From NCBI RefSeq assembly GCF_016901995.1, contig NZ_JACJLE010000024.1:1-54116 (forward strand): a stretch of 54,116 bases of DNA. Reading direction: 5' to 3'. The notes under the pieces were generated by a model that saw only the letters and a list, made by a program, of their open reading frames with translations, was not told where the DNA came from and did not search any database. Shown here piece by piece: positions 40,710 through 50,706 of the stretch. Position 1 is the stretch's first letter. Each line of letters opens with the position of its first letter. Source of the DNA: Bacteroides caecigallinarum (lineage in GTDB: Bacteria > Bacteroidota > Bacteroidia > Bacteroidales > Bacteroidaceae). The translations under genes and the position numbers were made by a program.

Positions 40710-43700
40710 ATGAAAAACATAAGACAAAAGTTTATTGAGAAATTTTCTTTTGATAAGAAAAAACACTTTCTCACACAGATGAAGGTGTTCTTTTTCCTGT
40801 TATTGCTTGGCAATGTTTCGATGATGGCTCAGACTTTCGTTGTACAGGGAAAAGTCCTTGATGCGAATGACGAACCTTTAATCGGTGCGGCTATTGTGTT
40901 GAAAAGTCAGAGTACAGTTGGTACTGTGGCAGACTTTGATGGAAATTTTACTTTGGAAGTACCAAGTAAGGATGCAGTATTGACCGTTTCTTATTTGGGT
41001 ATGACTCCACAAGACGTTAAGGTTGATGGACGCAGTATGATAGTTGTTGTATTACGAGAGGATTCCGAAATGCTTGAGGAAGTTGTAGTTGTTGGTTATG
41101 GACAGCAGAAAAAGGCTTCTGTGGTTGGTGCTATCACGCAGACAACAGGCAAAGTGCTGGAAAGAGCTGCCGGTGTTTCGGATATTGGTGCCGCATTGAC
41201 TGGTAATCTTCCAGGTGTTGTTACTACTGCTGGAACAGGTATGCCTGGTGAAGAAGATCCTAAGATTACAATTCGTGGTGCTAGTTCATGGAATAATAAT
41301 GAAGAGCCTCTTGTTTTGGTAGATGGAATTGAGCGTCCAATGAGTTCAGTGGATATTACTTCTGTTCAGTCTATTTCTGTTTTGAAAGATGCTTCTGCAA
41401 CAGCAGTATATGGTGTAAAGGGTGCAAATGGAGTTATCCTGATTACTACCAAGAGAGGTACAGAAGGAAGTGCTAAGATTGATGTCGGTTTTAATGCGAC
41501 TTTGAAATCTCCTTCGAAATTACCTAATAAATATGATTCGTATGATGCTCTAATGTTCCGTAATATTGCCATCGAACATGAATTAGCGTTGGCTCCTCAA
41601 TCATGGGCTGATATACGTTCTCAAGCTTTTATTAATAATTATCGCAATCAAACTACTGTTGAGCAAAGGGAACGCTATCCTAATGTAGATTGGCAGAAGG
41701 CTTTGTTTAAGGATAATACCATGTCATACAACGCAAATATTAACATTAGTGGTGGTACAAAGTTTGTAAAATATTTCGCTGCTGCGGATTATGTGCATGA
41801 AGGCGACCTTTTCCGAGTTTATGATAATGGACGTGGCTATAATTCTGGTTATGGATATGACCGTGTAAATGTACGTAGTAATATTGATTTTAATATTACA
41901 AAAAGTACTGTGTTGAAAGTAAATTTGGCTGGTTCAAATGGTATTAGAAAATCACCATGGAGTAATTCGGGAAATTCTGAATGGCAGATAGGTCAGCAAT
42001 GGTCTGGTGTATATAATATTCCGTCTGATGTGTTTTTGCCTCAATATTCTGATGGTAGTTGGGGTTTTTATCCTAAAGTTTCAAATACAACAAATTCAGT
42101 ACAGAATATTGCAATTAGTGGAACAATGCAGACAACGACAACACGCATTAATACAGACTTTACTTTGGAACAGGATTTATCTTTTATAACAAAAGGTCTT
42201 GTCGCAAGAGCTACAATATCATGGGATAATGAGTTTGTTGAGAATAATCGTGGAATTAATGATTTATATAATGATGCGCAAACTAAGTGGATTGATCCGG
42301 AAACCGGTCAGGTTGTATGGGGAGAATCATATGATACCAATCAAGGATTTGATTGGTCGCAGGGTATAAATTGGATTACACAGTCTGGATCTGTAGATAA
42401 CAGTAGAACAATAAGAAATTTGTATTATCAGGCACAGTTAAGTTGGGCGCGTTCTTTTGGTAAACATAATATGACTGCTATGGGATTATTTAGCCGTCAG
42501 GAGAATGCAAGAGGTAGTGTGATGCCTACTTATCGTGAAGACTGGGCTTTTCGTGTTACTTATGATTTTGCTAATAGATATTTTGTAGAATATAATGGTG
42601 CGTATAACGGTTCAGAAAAGTTTAGCCCTGAGAATCGTTTTGCTTTCTTTAATTCTGGTGCTATAGGATGGATGGTCAGTGAAGAACCTTTTATGCGTTA
42701 TCTTCGTGAGAAAAAAATTCTTGATATGATGAAGATTCGTGCATCGTATGGTGAGATTGGTTCCGACCAACTTGGAGATCCATTTGATGAATCACGTCGT
42801 TGGTTGTACATGGATTCATGGAAATATGCGGGTCACACTCGTTTGGATTTGAACCATGCTGAAAGTATTTATACTTGGTGGTATGAATCTGCTATTGGCA
42901 ATGAAGACATACAGTGGGAAGTCGTGGAAAAAATGAATTTAGGTATAGATTACTCTTTCTTTGAAGGATTAATGGCAGGTAGTGTTGAATTTTTCCGTGA
43001 TACTCGTTCGAATATATTTGTATTTGGTAGTGATCGTTCAATACCTTCTTATTTTGGCGGAACACCTCCTTCAATAAATAAAGGAAAAATCCGTACAACA
43101 GGTTATGAATTAGAATTACGTTTAAATAAAGTTTTAGCGAATGGATTGCGTCTTTGGGGTAATTTTAATATGACTCATGCTCGTAATGTTGTACTTGTGA
43201 AGGATGATCAAGCTTTGCGACCTGCATATCAGAAGGCTGCAGGACACGGTGTTGGTCAATATTATTCTTATATTGACAATGGTTTTATCCAAAATTATGA
43301 TCAGATGTTTGGTAGTCCAGCTCATGATTCAAGTGACTCTCAAAAATTGGTTGGAGACTATTATATTGTTGATTATAATGGTGATGGTGTTATAGACAGT
43401 AAAGACTCTGTTCCTTATGGATATACGAGTTCGCCTGAAAATACATACAATGCTACGATTGGATTTGAATGGAAAGGCTTTAGTGCCTTTGCACAGTTCT
43501 ATGGCGTTAATAATGTTACACGTGATGTTGCTTTAAAAAGTTTGGAAAATAACTTAAATACTGTTTACGATGCAGGAACATGGTGGTCAAAAGATGAACC
43601 AAATGCAGATATTGTTGTTCCTCGCTGGAATTCGAAGCCTACTTATTATGACGGTACGCAATATATGTATGATGGTTCATATATCCGTTTGAAAAATGTT

Positions 43701-43898
43701 GAAATAGCTTATACATGGACAAAGGGATGGGTACAAAAGTTGGGTATCAGTAACCTTAAGATTTATCTTAACGGAAATAACTTGTGGTTGTGGACTCGTA
43801 TGCCTGACGACCGTGAGGCAAATCTCTCAGGAGCTGGATATTTGGGAGCTTATCCTACAGTGAAACGTTATAATTTAGGTATTAAGTTTACATTATAA
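40710..43898 (+). CDS. xusA: Xylan-fragment SusC-type outer-membrane transporter XusA
   Basis: 1062-residue SusC homologue. An extended N-terminus (about 24 residues) precedes the hydrophobic signal (VFFFLLLLGNVSMMAQ), then a carboxypeptidase-like domain at about 44-115 (GTVADFDGNFTLEVP), a TonB-box-like segment at about 120-131 (EMLEEVVVVGYG), a plug with PLVLVDGIERP and AVYGVKGANGVILITTKRG, and a barrel ending in LGIKFTL. The gene order SusC-SusD-SusC-SusD-lipoprotein-GH10 is that of the core xylan-utilisation cluster xusABCDE-xyn10A described in Prevotella bryantii and Bacteroides, which is the basis of the name. It probably imports larger xylo-oligosaccharides with XusB. Confidence 0.92.
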   Translation: MKNIRQKFIEKFSFDKKKHFLTQMKVFFFLLLLGNVSMMAQTFVVQGKVLDANDEPLIGAAIVLKSQSTVGTVADFDGNFTLEVPSKDAVLTVSYLGMTPQDVKVDGRSMIVVVLREDSEMLEEVVVVGYGQQKKASVVGAITQTTGKVLERAAGVSDIGAALTGNLPGVVTTAGTGMPGEEDPKITIRGASSWNNNEEPLVLVDGIERPMSSVDITSVQSISVLKDASATAVYGVKGANGVILITTKRGTEGSAKIDVGFNATLKSPSKLPNKYDSYDALMFRNIAIEHELALAPQSWADIRSQAFINNYRNQTTVEQRERYPNVDWQKALFKDNTMSYNANINISGGTKFVKYFAAADYVHEGDLFRVYDNGRGYNSGYGYDRVNVRSNIDFNITKSTVLKVNLAGSNGIRKSPWSNSGNSEWQIGQQWSGVYNIPSDVFLPQYSDGSWGFYPKVSNTTNSVQNIAISGTMQTTTTRINTDFTLEQDLSFITKGLVARATISWDNEFVENNRGINDLYNDAQTKWIDPETGQVVWGESYDTNQGFDWSQGINWITQSGSVDNSRTIRNLYYQAQLSWARSFGKHNMTAMGLFSRQENARGSVMPTYREDWAFRVTYDFANRYFVEYNGAYNGSEKFSPENRFAFFNSGAIGWMVSEEPFMRYLREKKILDMMKIRASYGEIGSDQLGDPFDESRRWLYMDSWKYAGHTRLDLNHAESIYTWWYESAIGNEDIQWEVVEKMNLGIDYSFFEGLMAGSVEFFRDTRSNIFVFGSDRSIPSYFGGTPPSINKGKIRTTGYELELRLNKVLANGLRLWGNFNMTHARNVVLVKDDQALRPAYQKAAGHGVGQYYSYIDNGFIQNYDQMFGSPAHDSSDSQKLVGDYYIVDYNGDGVIDSKDSVPYGYTSSPENTYNATIGFEWKGFSAFAQFYGVNNVTRDVALKSLENNLNTVYDAGTWWSKDEPNADIVVPRWNSKPTYYDGTQYMYDGSYIRLKNVEIAYTWTKGWVQKLGISNLKIYLNGNNLWLWTRMPDDREANLSGAGYLGAYPTVKRYNLGIKFTL

Positions 43899-43960
43899 AA
43901 ATACGTAGTTCAGAGGTATAAATAATTTTACCTCCTTTTACTACTATAAAAAACAGATAT

Positions 43961-45919
43961 ATGAGAAAACAATATACATATATATATACTGCACTTTTTT
44001 CCATGGTGATAGGTTGCGGTATGACTTCTTGTCAGGATTATCTTGACAAGAGTCCCGAGGCTACTGTAAATAAGGAGGATGCTTTTAAAGATTTTCGTAA
44101 TTTTCAGGGTTTTGTGGAAGAAATTTATAACTGTATTCCTGACAAGGAGAAATGTAATTATTGTACTTCTTGGAACTGGGGCGATGATGAGCTTTTCAAT
44201 TCGCTTGGTAATGCACACATGACCAATCAGGTTGATTTAGGAAATTTCCGTAACTGGTACAGCAACGGGCAGACATGGCTGATGACGAGTACTAATGATC
44301 CGAGATCGACTAATAGCTTCAATCATTCGTTATGGGGACATGCATGGTACTGTATCCGTAAGTGCAACATTGGTCTAGCTAATCTTGACAAAATGGTGGG
44401 AACAGAAGATGAGAGAAATCTGATTGCTGGACAGCTTTATTTCTTCCGTGCGTGGTGGCACTTTGAGATGATGACATATTGGGGAGGTCTTCCATATATT
44501 GATCAGGTGCTCGACGCTACACAAGAACTGACTCTACCTCGTCTGTCGTATCAGGAGTGTGCAGACAAAGCTGCGGAAGATTTTCGTCGTGCGGCAGATT
44601 TACTACCGATTGATTGGGATGATACCAATGCCGGACAGGCTACAGTAGGTAGGAATCAACTTCGTATAAACAAGATTATGGCATTGGGATATCTAGGCAA
44701 AAATTATCTTTGGGCAGGAAGTCCTTTAATGAAAAATGGTGCTCAGTTGGGAGGAAGTCAAACTTATAATTACGACGAGGAATATTGTCATAAGTCAGCA
44801 GAGGCTTTCGGAGAGTTACTTGCACTAGTTGAAGGCGGACAGACACAATATGCCTTAGCGGAATTTAACTATTCGAATGTTTATGACCATGAAAAGGCTG
44901 CTGGCGCTACAACATGCTATTCTGATATCTTTTATACGCGTCGTCAGAATTGGCAGGTGCCAGGCTCGGTTGAAGCTATATTTAGAGGTCCATCGGGAAG
45001 TGACGGAGGAGCTGATGGTAATAATTCCAACTGGAATATGTCTAAATTGTGGGGACCTAAGGTCGCAAGTTTAGTAGAACACGACGTCATTATTCATTTG
45101 CCAACTGCAAATTTAGTTGAAATGTACGGTATGAGTAATGGATTACCTTTGGATGATCCTAACTCCGGTTTTGATCCTACTCACCCGTTTAAGAATCGTG
45201 ATCCTCGCTTCTATCACGACATTGTGTTTGACGGTTTTCATTATGTACTTGCTGAAGATAAGTTGAACGACGCTCAGAAACCATACGCTTATCTGAATCT
45301 GTCGAGTGGAGGTGGAGATATGCGTTCTGATGATATGGGTAGTCGCACGGGATATTTTTTCCAAAAATTAGTACCACATACATGTAATGTTGGTGATAAA
45401 GAATATGATTGGGGAAGTGCGCTTCACACTTATCTTCCCTATATGCGTCTAGCTGATATCTATCTTATGTATGCTGAGGCTTGTGCTGCTACAGGAGGAG
45501 CTTCAGCAAAGAGTAGTAATTTTGGAAAAACTGCTCTGGATGCAATTAATACAATACGTAACCGCTGTGGTGCTGGTGAGGTAGCAGACTCGTATGCTGC
45601 AGACAGAAATAAGTTTATGGACGAAATTCGCCGTGAGCGTGCTGTGGAACTTTCAATGGAAGGATTCCGTTTCAATGACCTTCAGCGTTGGCTTCTGCTT
45701 ACTGAATCTCCTTATAATGAAAAGTATGCTGTAGAGTTTGATCGTCTTGAGGATGATAACTTCTACAGAAATAATGATCCTGCTGAAGCTAGAGTTGCGA
45801 ACTATCGTCACAAATTGCTTGTTAAACGAGTGTTCGGTACCAAGCATTATTGGTTCCCTCTTCCTGATGATGATGTTTACCTTTATCCGGAATTTCCACA
45901 GAATCCAGGTTGGGAATAA
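43961..45919 (+). CDS. xusB: SusD-type surface glycan-binding lipoprotein XusB
   Basis: 652-residue SusD homologue, longer than usual (about 500-550). It has a lipobox (GMTSC, Cys about residue 24) followed by QDYLDKSPEA, the usual SusD start, the helix GQLYFFRAWWHFEMMTYWGGLPYI and the ending ERAVELSMEGFRFNDLQRWLLL ... YWFPLPDDDVYLYPEFPQNPGW. It is the partner of XusA, 62 bp upstream, and probably binds xylan chains at the cell surface; the ligand is inferred from operon context only. Confidence 0.92.
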   Translation: MRKQYTYIYTALFSMVIGCGMTSCQDYLDKSPEATVNKEDAFKDFRNFQGFVEEIYNCIPDKEKCNYCTSWNWGDDELFNSLGNAHMTNQVDLGNFRNWYSNGQTWLMTSTNDPRSTNSFNHSLWGHAWYCIRKCNIGLANLDKMVGTEDERNLIAGQLYFFRAWWHFEMMTYWGGLPYIDQVLDATQELTLPRLSYQECADKAAEDFRRAADLLPIDWDDTNAGQATVGRNQLRINKIMALGYLGKNYLWAGSPLMKNGAQLGGSQTYNYDEEYCHKSAEAFGELLALVEGGQTQYALAEFNYSNVYDHEKAAGATTCYSDIFYTRRQNWQVPGSVEAIFRGPSGSDGGADGNNSNWNMSKLWGPKVASLVEHDVIIHLPTANLVEMYGMSNGLPLDDPNSGFDPTHPFKNRDPRFYHDIVFDGFHYVLAEDKLNDAQKPYAYLNLSSGGGDMRSDDMGSRTGYFFQKLVPHTCNVGDKEYDWGSALHTYLPYMRLADIYLMYAEACAATGGASAKSSNFGKTALDAINTIRNRCGAGEVADSYAADRNKFMDEIRRERAVELSMEGFRFNDLQRWLLLTESPYNEKYAVEFDRLEDDNFYRNNDPAEARVANYRHKLLVKRVFGTKHYWFPLPDDDVYLYPEFPQNPGWE

Positions 45920-45999
45920 AACGGTAAATCAATAAGGCTAATTGAATATCAAAGGAGTTAACAGAAAAATACTGATGTATAATAATAAAAAACTGAACA

Positions 46000-48858
46000 A
46001 TGAAAGATAAACAGACAAAATTCATTCTTCTTGCTATGCTTACCGCAGCACCTTGTCTGGCCGGAGCGCAGAGTGCGATTGAGAATGATACTGACACATT
46101 GTCAACAGGAAATGACGCCGAGGTTCAGGTGGCATTCCGGAAAGTATCACGCAAGGATCTTCTTGGAGGAGTTTCTGTTGTCAATATGGAGGAACTTACC
46201 CGGAAAAACTATAATACTTATAGTCTGGATAATATGCAAGGCTATGTGGGTGGATGGAACGGAAACTCCCTGTGGGGAATGGATGGCGATAATGCTGGTT
46301 ATTTGGTCCTTGTGGACGGAGTTCCGCGTGATGCCAACAACGTGATGCCTACAGAGATAGAGCAGATAACTTTCTTGAAGGGAGCACAGGCTGTAGTGTT
46401 ATATGGTAGTAAAGCTGCCAAAGGAGCTATCCTGATTTCTACCAAGCGAAGCACTGCTGAAGGGCTGAGTGTGAGTGTTAGAGCTAATACAGGTTTCAAT
46501 GTTGCAAAAAGTTTTCCAGAATATTTGGGATCAGCTGAATATATGACTCTATATAATGAGGCACGTGTAAACGATGGGCTGGCCCCTTTGTATTCCGATA
46601 CACAAATTTACAATCATGCTTCAGGATTAAATCCTTACCGCTATCCGGACATAAATTATTATTCTTCCGATTATGTAAAGAAAATGTATAATCGTTCAGA
46701 GGTTACAGCCGAGATTGAGGGCGGAGGTTCAAAAGCTCATTTTTACAGCAATATCAGCTATTATCGTAATGGTGACTATCTGAACTTTGGCGAAGCGGAA
46801 AATAATATGGTGGATCGTTTTAATGTACGTACTAATGTGGACGTAAAGATTAATGATTTCATCAAAGCATATATCAATGCTAACGCTACTTTCTATAATT
46901 CAAAGAGCGCAAAAGGCAATTATTGGGAAGCAGCTTCTACCATGCGACCAAACTTTCCGCAGAACGCGGCTCCGCTTATACCTATCGATATGATTGATCC
47001 TAATGCGAGCGCTGTGTGGGAATTATTGAGTACTTCGGGTAATATTATCGATGGCAAATACTTCCTGGGCGGTTCGCAAGCCAATCCTACAAACGCTTTT
47101 GCAGATGTATATGCGGCAGGAAGCAGTAAATATACCAGCCGTCAGTTTCAGTTCGACACTGGGGTGGATGTTAGCTTGGAGAAACTTCTGAAGGGATTGT
47201 CGTTTAAGGCTATGTTTGCTGTTGACTATGCAACTTCTTATAATACATCGTTCGATAATAATTATGCCATATTTGTTCCAACATGGTCTAACTACAATGG
47301 CAAGGATGTCATTGTAGGGCTTACCAAAGAAGGTTTGGACGAGCGTCCAGGTATTCAGAATGTTGGTGGAAGTGCTGATAATCAGACTATAGCCTTTAAT
47401 GCTCAGTTTAATTATCAGAATACATTTGCTAAGGATCATAACGTATCTGCTATGCTTATTGCAAATGGTTATCAGCAGACACGTTCTGCGCAATATCACC
47501 GTATTAGTAATGCTAACTTGGCTTTACAGGCAGGATATAACTTCCGTCAGCGTTATTATGCAGACTTCAGCGCTGCTCTGATTCATTCGGCAAAACTGGC
47601 ACCGGGACACAGAAATGCCCTGTCGCCTTCGCTTACATTGGGATGGCGTCTGAGCGAAGAAGATTTTCTTAAGGACTCTCCTGTTGTGGACGACATGATG
47701 CTTAGCGTATCGGGTAGTATCCTGAATCAAGATATCGATCTTAAGATGGGTGATACTGAATTTTATCTGTATGATGGCTTGTGGACTCAGGCTGATGGCT
47801 ATGGCTGGTATGACGGATCGGCAGGTAAATATACTTACTCAACTAAAGGTGAGAACTACGATCTCGACTTCATAAAGCGTAAGGAACTTTCTGTCAATCT
47901 GAATACTTCATTGTGGAAACGTTTTATCACTCTTGACGCTTCCTTCTTCATTATGTCCAACGAAGGTTACCTGATCGATAAGCCTACGTTCTATCCTTCA
48001 TACTTAAGTACCGGTTATCCTGTAGCTTCGTTTTTGCCAGTATTGAATTATAACAATAACCGCCGTATAGGTTTTGATTTTAGTGTGAATGTGAACCATC
48101 GTATCGGTGAGGTAGATTTGTCTTTAGGAGTTTCAGGTACATACTATGATACTAAGGCTACAAAGCGTGATGAAATATATGACGACGCTCACCGTTATCG
48201 TGAAGGTAAGCCAATTGACGGTATATGGGGATATCAAAGTGCTGGATTGTTCCAAAGTCAGGAAGATATTGACAGCTGGTATGATCAGTCTAAGTTAGGA
48301 CAGATTAAACCGGGAGATATTAAATATATCGATCAAAACGGTGACAAAATTATTGACGAGAAGGATGAGGTTTATCTTGGTAAAGGTGGCTGGTATGGAG
48401 CTCCGTTTACTATGGGTGTAAACATCACTGCCAAGTGGAAGGATTTCACTCTTTTTGTTCTCGGTACTGGTGGAGTTGGAAGCTATGGCTTGAAGAACAG
48501 TTCTTATTATTGGGTGGATCAGGAAGACAAGTATTCTGCAGTGGTACGCAACCGTTGGACAGAGGCTACAGCTTCTACCGCTACTTACCCACGTTTGTCA
48601 ACACTCAATGCAAGTCAGAATTTCTGTGATTCCGATTTCTGGATGTATAAGGCAAACCGTTTCGATCTGGCTAAGATACAGATTACATATGATTTACCTA
48701 AGCATATATTGCGCAGCTCTTTCGTAAAGGAACTGTCGGCATTTGTGGGCGGAGCCAATCTGCTTACTATCTCTAAGGAACGCGAACACATGGAGTTGAA
48801 TGTGGGAAGTGCGCCTCAGAGCAGATACTATAACATTGGTTTAAAAGCAGTATTCTAA
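46000..48858 (+). CDS. xusC: Second SusC-type transporter XusC, lacking the carboxypeptidase-like domain
   Basis: 952-residue SusC homologue. The signal peptide ends at about residue 24 (CLAGAQ); only about 20 residues (SAIENDTDTLSTGNDAEVQ) separate it from the plug, so the carboxypeptidase-like domain and the usual DEVVVVGYG TonB box are missing. The plug has YLVLVDGVPRDANN and VLYGSKAAKGAILISTKR. The barrel ends in GLKAVF. Without the standard TonB box, AEVQVAFRKV may serve as the contact. It pairs with XusD. The 80-bp gap after xusB shows no promoter of its own. Confidence 0.9.
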   Translation: MKDKQTKFILLAMLTAAPCLAGAQSAIENDTDTLSTGNDAEVQVAFRKVSRKDLLGGVSVVNMEELTRKNYNTYSLDNMQGYVGGWNGNSLWGMDGDNAGYLVLVDGVPRDANNVMPTEIEQITFLKGAQAVVLYGSKAAKGAILISTKRSTAEGLSVSVRANTGFNVAKSFPEYLGSAEYMTLYNEARVNDGLAPLYSDTQIYNHASGLNPYRYPDINYYSSDYVKKMYNRSEVTAEIEGGGSKAHFYSNISYYRNGDYLNFGEAENNMVDRFNVRTNVDVKINDFIKAYINANATFYNSKSAKGNYWEAASTMRPNFPQNAAPLIPIDMIDPNASAVWELLSTSGNIIDGKYFLGGSQANPTNAFADVYAAGSSKYTSRQFQFDTGVDVSLEKLLKGLSFKAMFAVDYATSYNTSFDNNYAIFVPTWSNYNGKDVIVGLTKEGLDERPGIQNVGGSADNQTIAFNAQFNYQNTFAKDHNVSAMLIANGYQQTRSAQYHRISNANLALQAGYNFRQRYYADFSAALIHSAKLAPGHRNALSPSLTLGWRLSEEDFLKDSPVVDDMMLSVSGSILNQDIDLKMGDTEFYLYDGLWTQADGYGWYDGSAGKYTYSTKGENYDLDFIKRKELSVNLNTSLWKRFITLDASFFIMSNEGYLIDKPTFYPSYLSTGYPVASFLPVLNYNNNRRIGFDFSVNVNHRIGEVDLSLGVSGTYYDTKATKRDEIYDDAHRYREGKPIDGIWGYQSAGLFQSQEDIDSWYDQSKLGQIKPGDIKYIDQNGDKIIDEKDEVYLGKGGWYGAPFTMGVNITAKWKDFTLFVLGTGGVGSYGLKNSSYYWVDQEDKYSAVVRNRWTEATASTATYPRLSTLNASQNFCDSDFWMYKANRFDLAKIQITYDLPKHILRSSFVKELSAFVGGANLLTISKEREHMELNVGSAPQSRYYNIGLKAVF

Positions 48859-48872
48859 AAAAAGTGATAAAA

Positions 48873-50687
48873 ATGAAACTGAAATATATTTTTATATCTA
48901 CTGTGCTTCTTGCATCTCTCTCAGCTTGTGAAGATATGTTTGAGCCGTCTCAGGAGAACATTAGAGGTGTGGAAGAAATGTTTTCCGATCCTAACTATGC
49001 CTCAGGTTTGTTGGGATATGGTTATGCGATGTTGCCATATGATAATTCAAGCGTCAGCGATGTTGCTACTGATGATGCTGTAACCAACGATCTTACTAGT
49101 AATTATTCGAAAATGGCACTTGGTGCTTGGTCATCAAGCAACAATCCTATGGAACAGTGGCAGGCTCGTAAGGCTACTATACAGTATATCAATACTTTCC
49201 TAAGTATTGTGGATAAGGTGAAATGGTCTAGTACTGAGACTACTAACAGGATGTTTATTGACAAGTTGAGTGGCGAAGCGTATGCTCTGCGCGCATTGAA
49301 TTATTTCTATCTTCTGCAAGCGCATGCCGGATGGACTGACGATGGACAGCTGTTGGGTGTACCAATGGTGTTCGAGCCTGAAGATAAAAACTCCGAATTC
49401 AACCAGCCACGTAATTCGTTTAGCGAATGTGTAAACTATATCTTTGACGATCTTGACAAGGCAATAGAACTCTTGCCGCTTGACTTCGCAAATATCGGCA
49501 GTAATGCAGAACTTCCTTCAAAATATCAGGAAATAGGTGCCGAGATGGGTGGCTATAACCTAGTGTTCGGAACTTATCAACGTGGACGTATATCAGGACG
49601 TATAGCTGAAGGTATTAAGGCTCAGGTTGCTCTTCTAGCGGCAAGTCCTGCCTATCGTGAGGCTTCTGGAGTTACATCAGAAGAGGCTGCAGGATATGCT
49701 GCTACAGTTCTTAACAGAATAGGAGGTGTCAGCGGAATAGACCCTCGTGGAAATACATGGTACAATAATACAGATGAGCTTGACAATATGGGCTCCGGTG
49801 CCGTAACAGCAGAAATCCTGTGGAGAGGTAACCGTACTAATAGTGATGCTGATTGGGATATAGGTATCACACAGGAGAAGAACAATTTTCCACCAACATT
49901 ATATGGAAGCGGTAGAATCAATCCTACACAGAATCTGGTTGACGCTTTCCCGATGGCTAACGGTTATCCTATAACAGATACTTCTAACAGTGGTTATGAC
50001 GCTTTAAACCCTTATGCGGATCGTGATCCACGTTTGACATATTATATATTATATAACGGTAGTACTTATAAGGGTAAAACAATCATCACTGGACTATATG
50101 CCGACAGCGAGAATAAGACAGATGATGGACTGAATAAAATAGGTACATCTACTCGTACTGGATATTATCTGCGCAAGCTTTTACGTGAGGATTGTAATCC
50201 AAATCCGAGTGCTCTTAACCCTAAGTATCATTTCCCGGTACGTATTAGATATACGGAAATCTTTTTGGCTTATGCCGAGGCAGCTAACGACGCTTGGGGA
50301 CCTACCGGTACTGGTGGAAATACTTATAGCGCATACGATGTAATAAAGGCTTTACGTGTACGTGGAGGTGTTGGAACGGATAATGGCGATCCATATCTGG
50401 AGAGTGTTAAGAATGATCAGACACGGATGACAGAGCTTATTAGAAACGAAAGACGCATTGAGTTATGTTTCGAGAACAAACGTTTTTGGGACATTCGACG
50501 TTGGAATTTACCGCTTAACGAGACTGCTAGAGGTATACGTATAGAACAAGCTACAGGCAACTCTTTGAAATATACGGAAATTGATGTAGAGATACGTAAT
50601 TATAGAGACTATATGTATCACGGTCCTATACCTTATTCTGAAATACTGAAATGGAGTAATCTCCAGCAGAATAAAGGATGGCAGTAA
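48873..50687 (+). CDS. xusD: Second SusD-type lipoprotein XusD
   Basis: 604-residue SusD homologue. MKLKYIFISTVLLASLSAC gives a signal peptide with the lipidated Cys at residue 19, followed by the acidic EDMFEPSQE. SGEAYALRALNYFYLLQAHAGW and the ending NERRIELCFENKRFWDIRRWNLPL are SusD-family blocks. The GTG at 48864 would add three residues; the ATG at 48873 is preferred. It lies 14 bp after xusC. The ligand is inferred to be xylan or its oligosaccharides. Confidence 0.92.
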   Translation: MKLKYIFISTVLLASLSACEDMFEPSQENIRGVEEMFSDPNYASGLLGYGYAMLPYDNSSVSDVATDDAVTNDLTSNYSKMALGAWSSSNNPMEQWQARKATIQYINTFLSIVDKVKWSSTETTNRMFIDKLSGEAYALRALNYFYLLQAHAGWTDDGQLLGVPMVFEPEDKNSEFNQPRNSFSECVNYIFDDLDKAIELLPLDFANIGSNAELPSKYQEIGAEMGGYNLVFGTYQRGRISGRIAEGIKAQVALLAASPAYREASGVTSEEAAGYAATVLNRIGGVSGIDPRGNTWYNNTDELDNMGSGAVTAEILWRGNRTNSDADWDIGITQEKNNFPPTLYGSGRINPTQNLVDAFPMANGYPITDTSNSGYDALNPYADRDPRLTYYILYNGSTYKGKTIITGLYADSENKTDDGLNKIGTSTRTGYYLRKLLREDCNPNPSALNPKYHFPVRIRYTEIFLAYAEAANDAWGPTGTGGNTYSAYDVIKALRVRGGVGTDNGDPYLESVKNDQTRMTELIRNERRIELCFENKRFWDIRRWNLPLNETARGIRIEQATGNSLKYTEIDVEIRNYRDYMYHGPIPYSEILKWSNLQQNKGWQ

Positions 50688-50706
50688 TATATGTTTAATT
50701 AAAATT

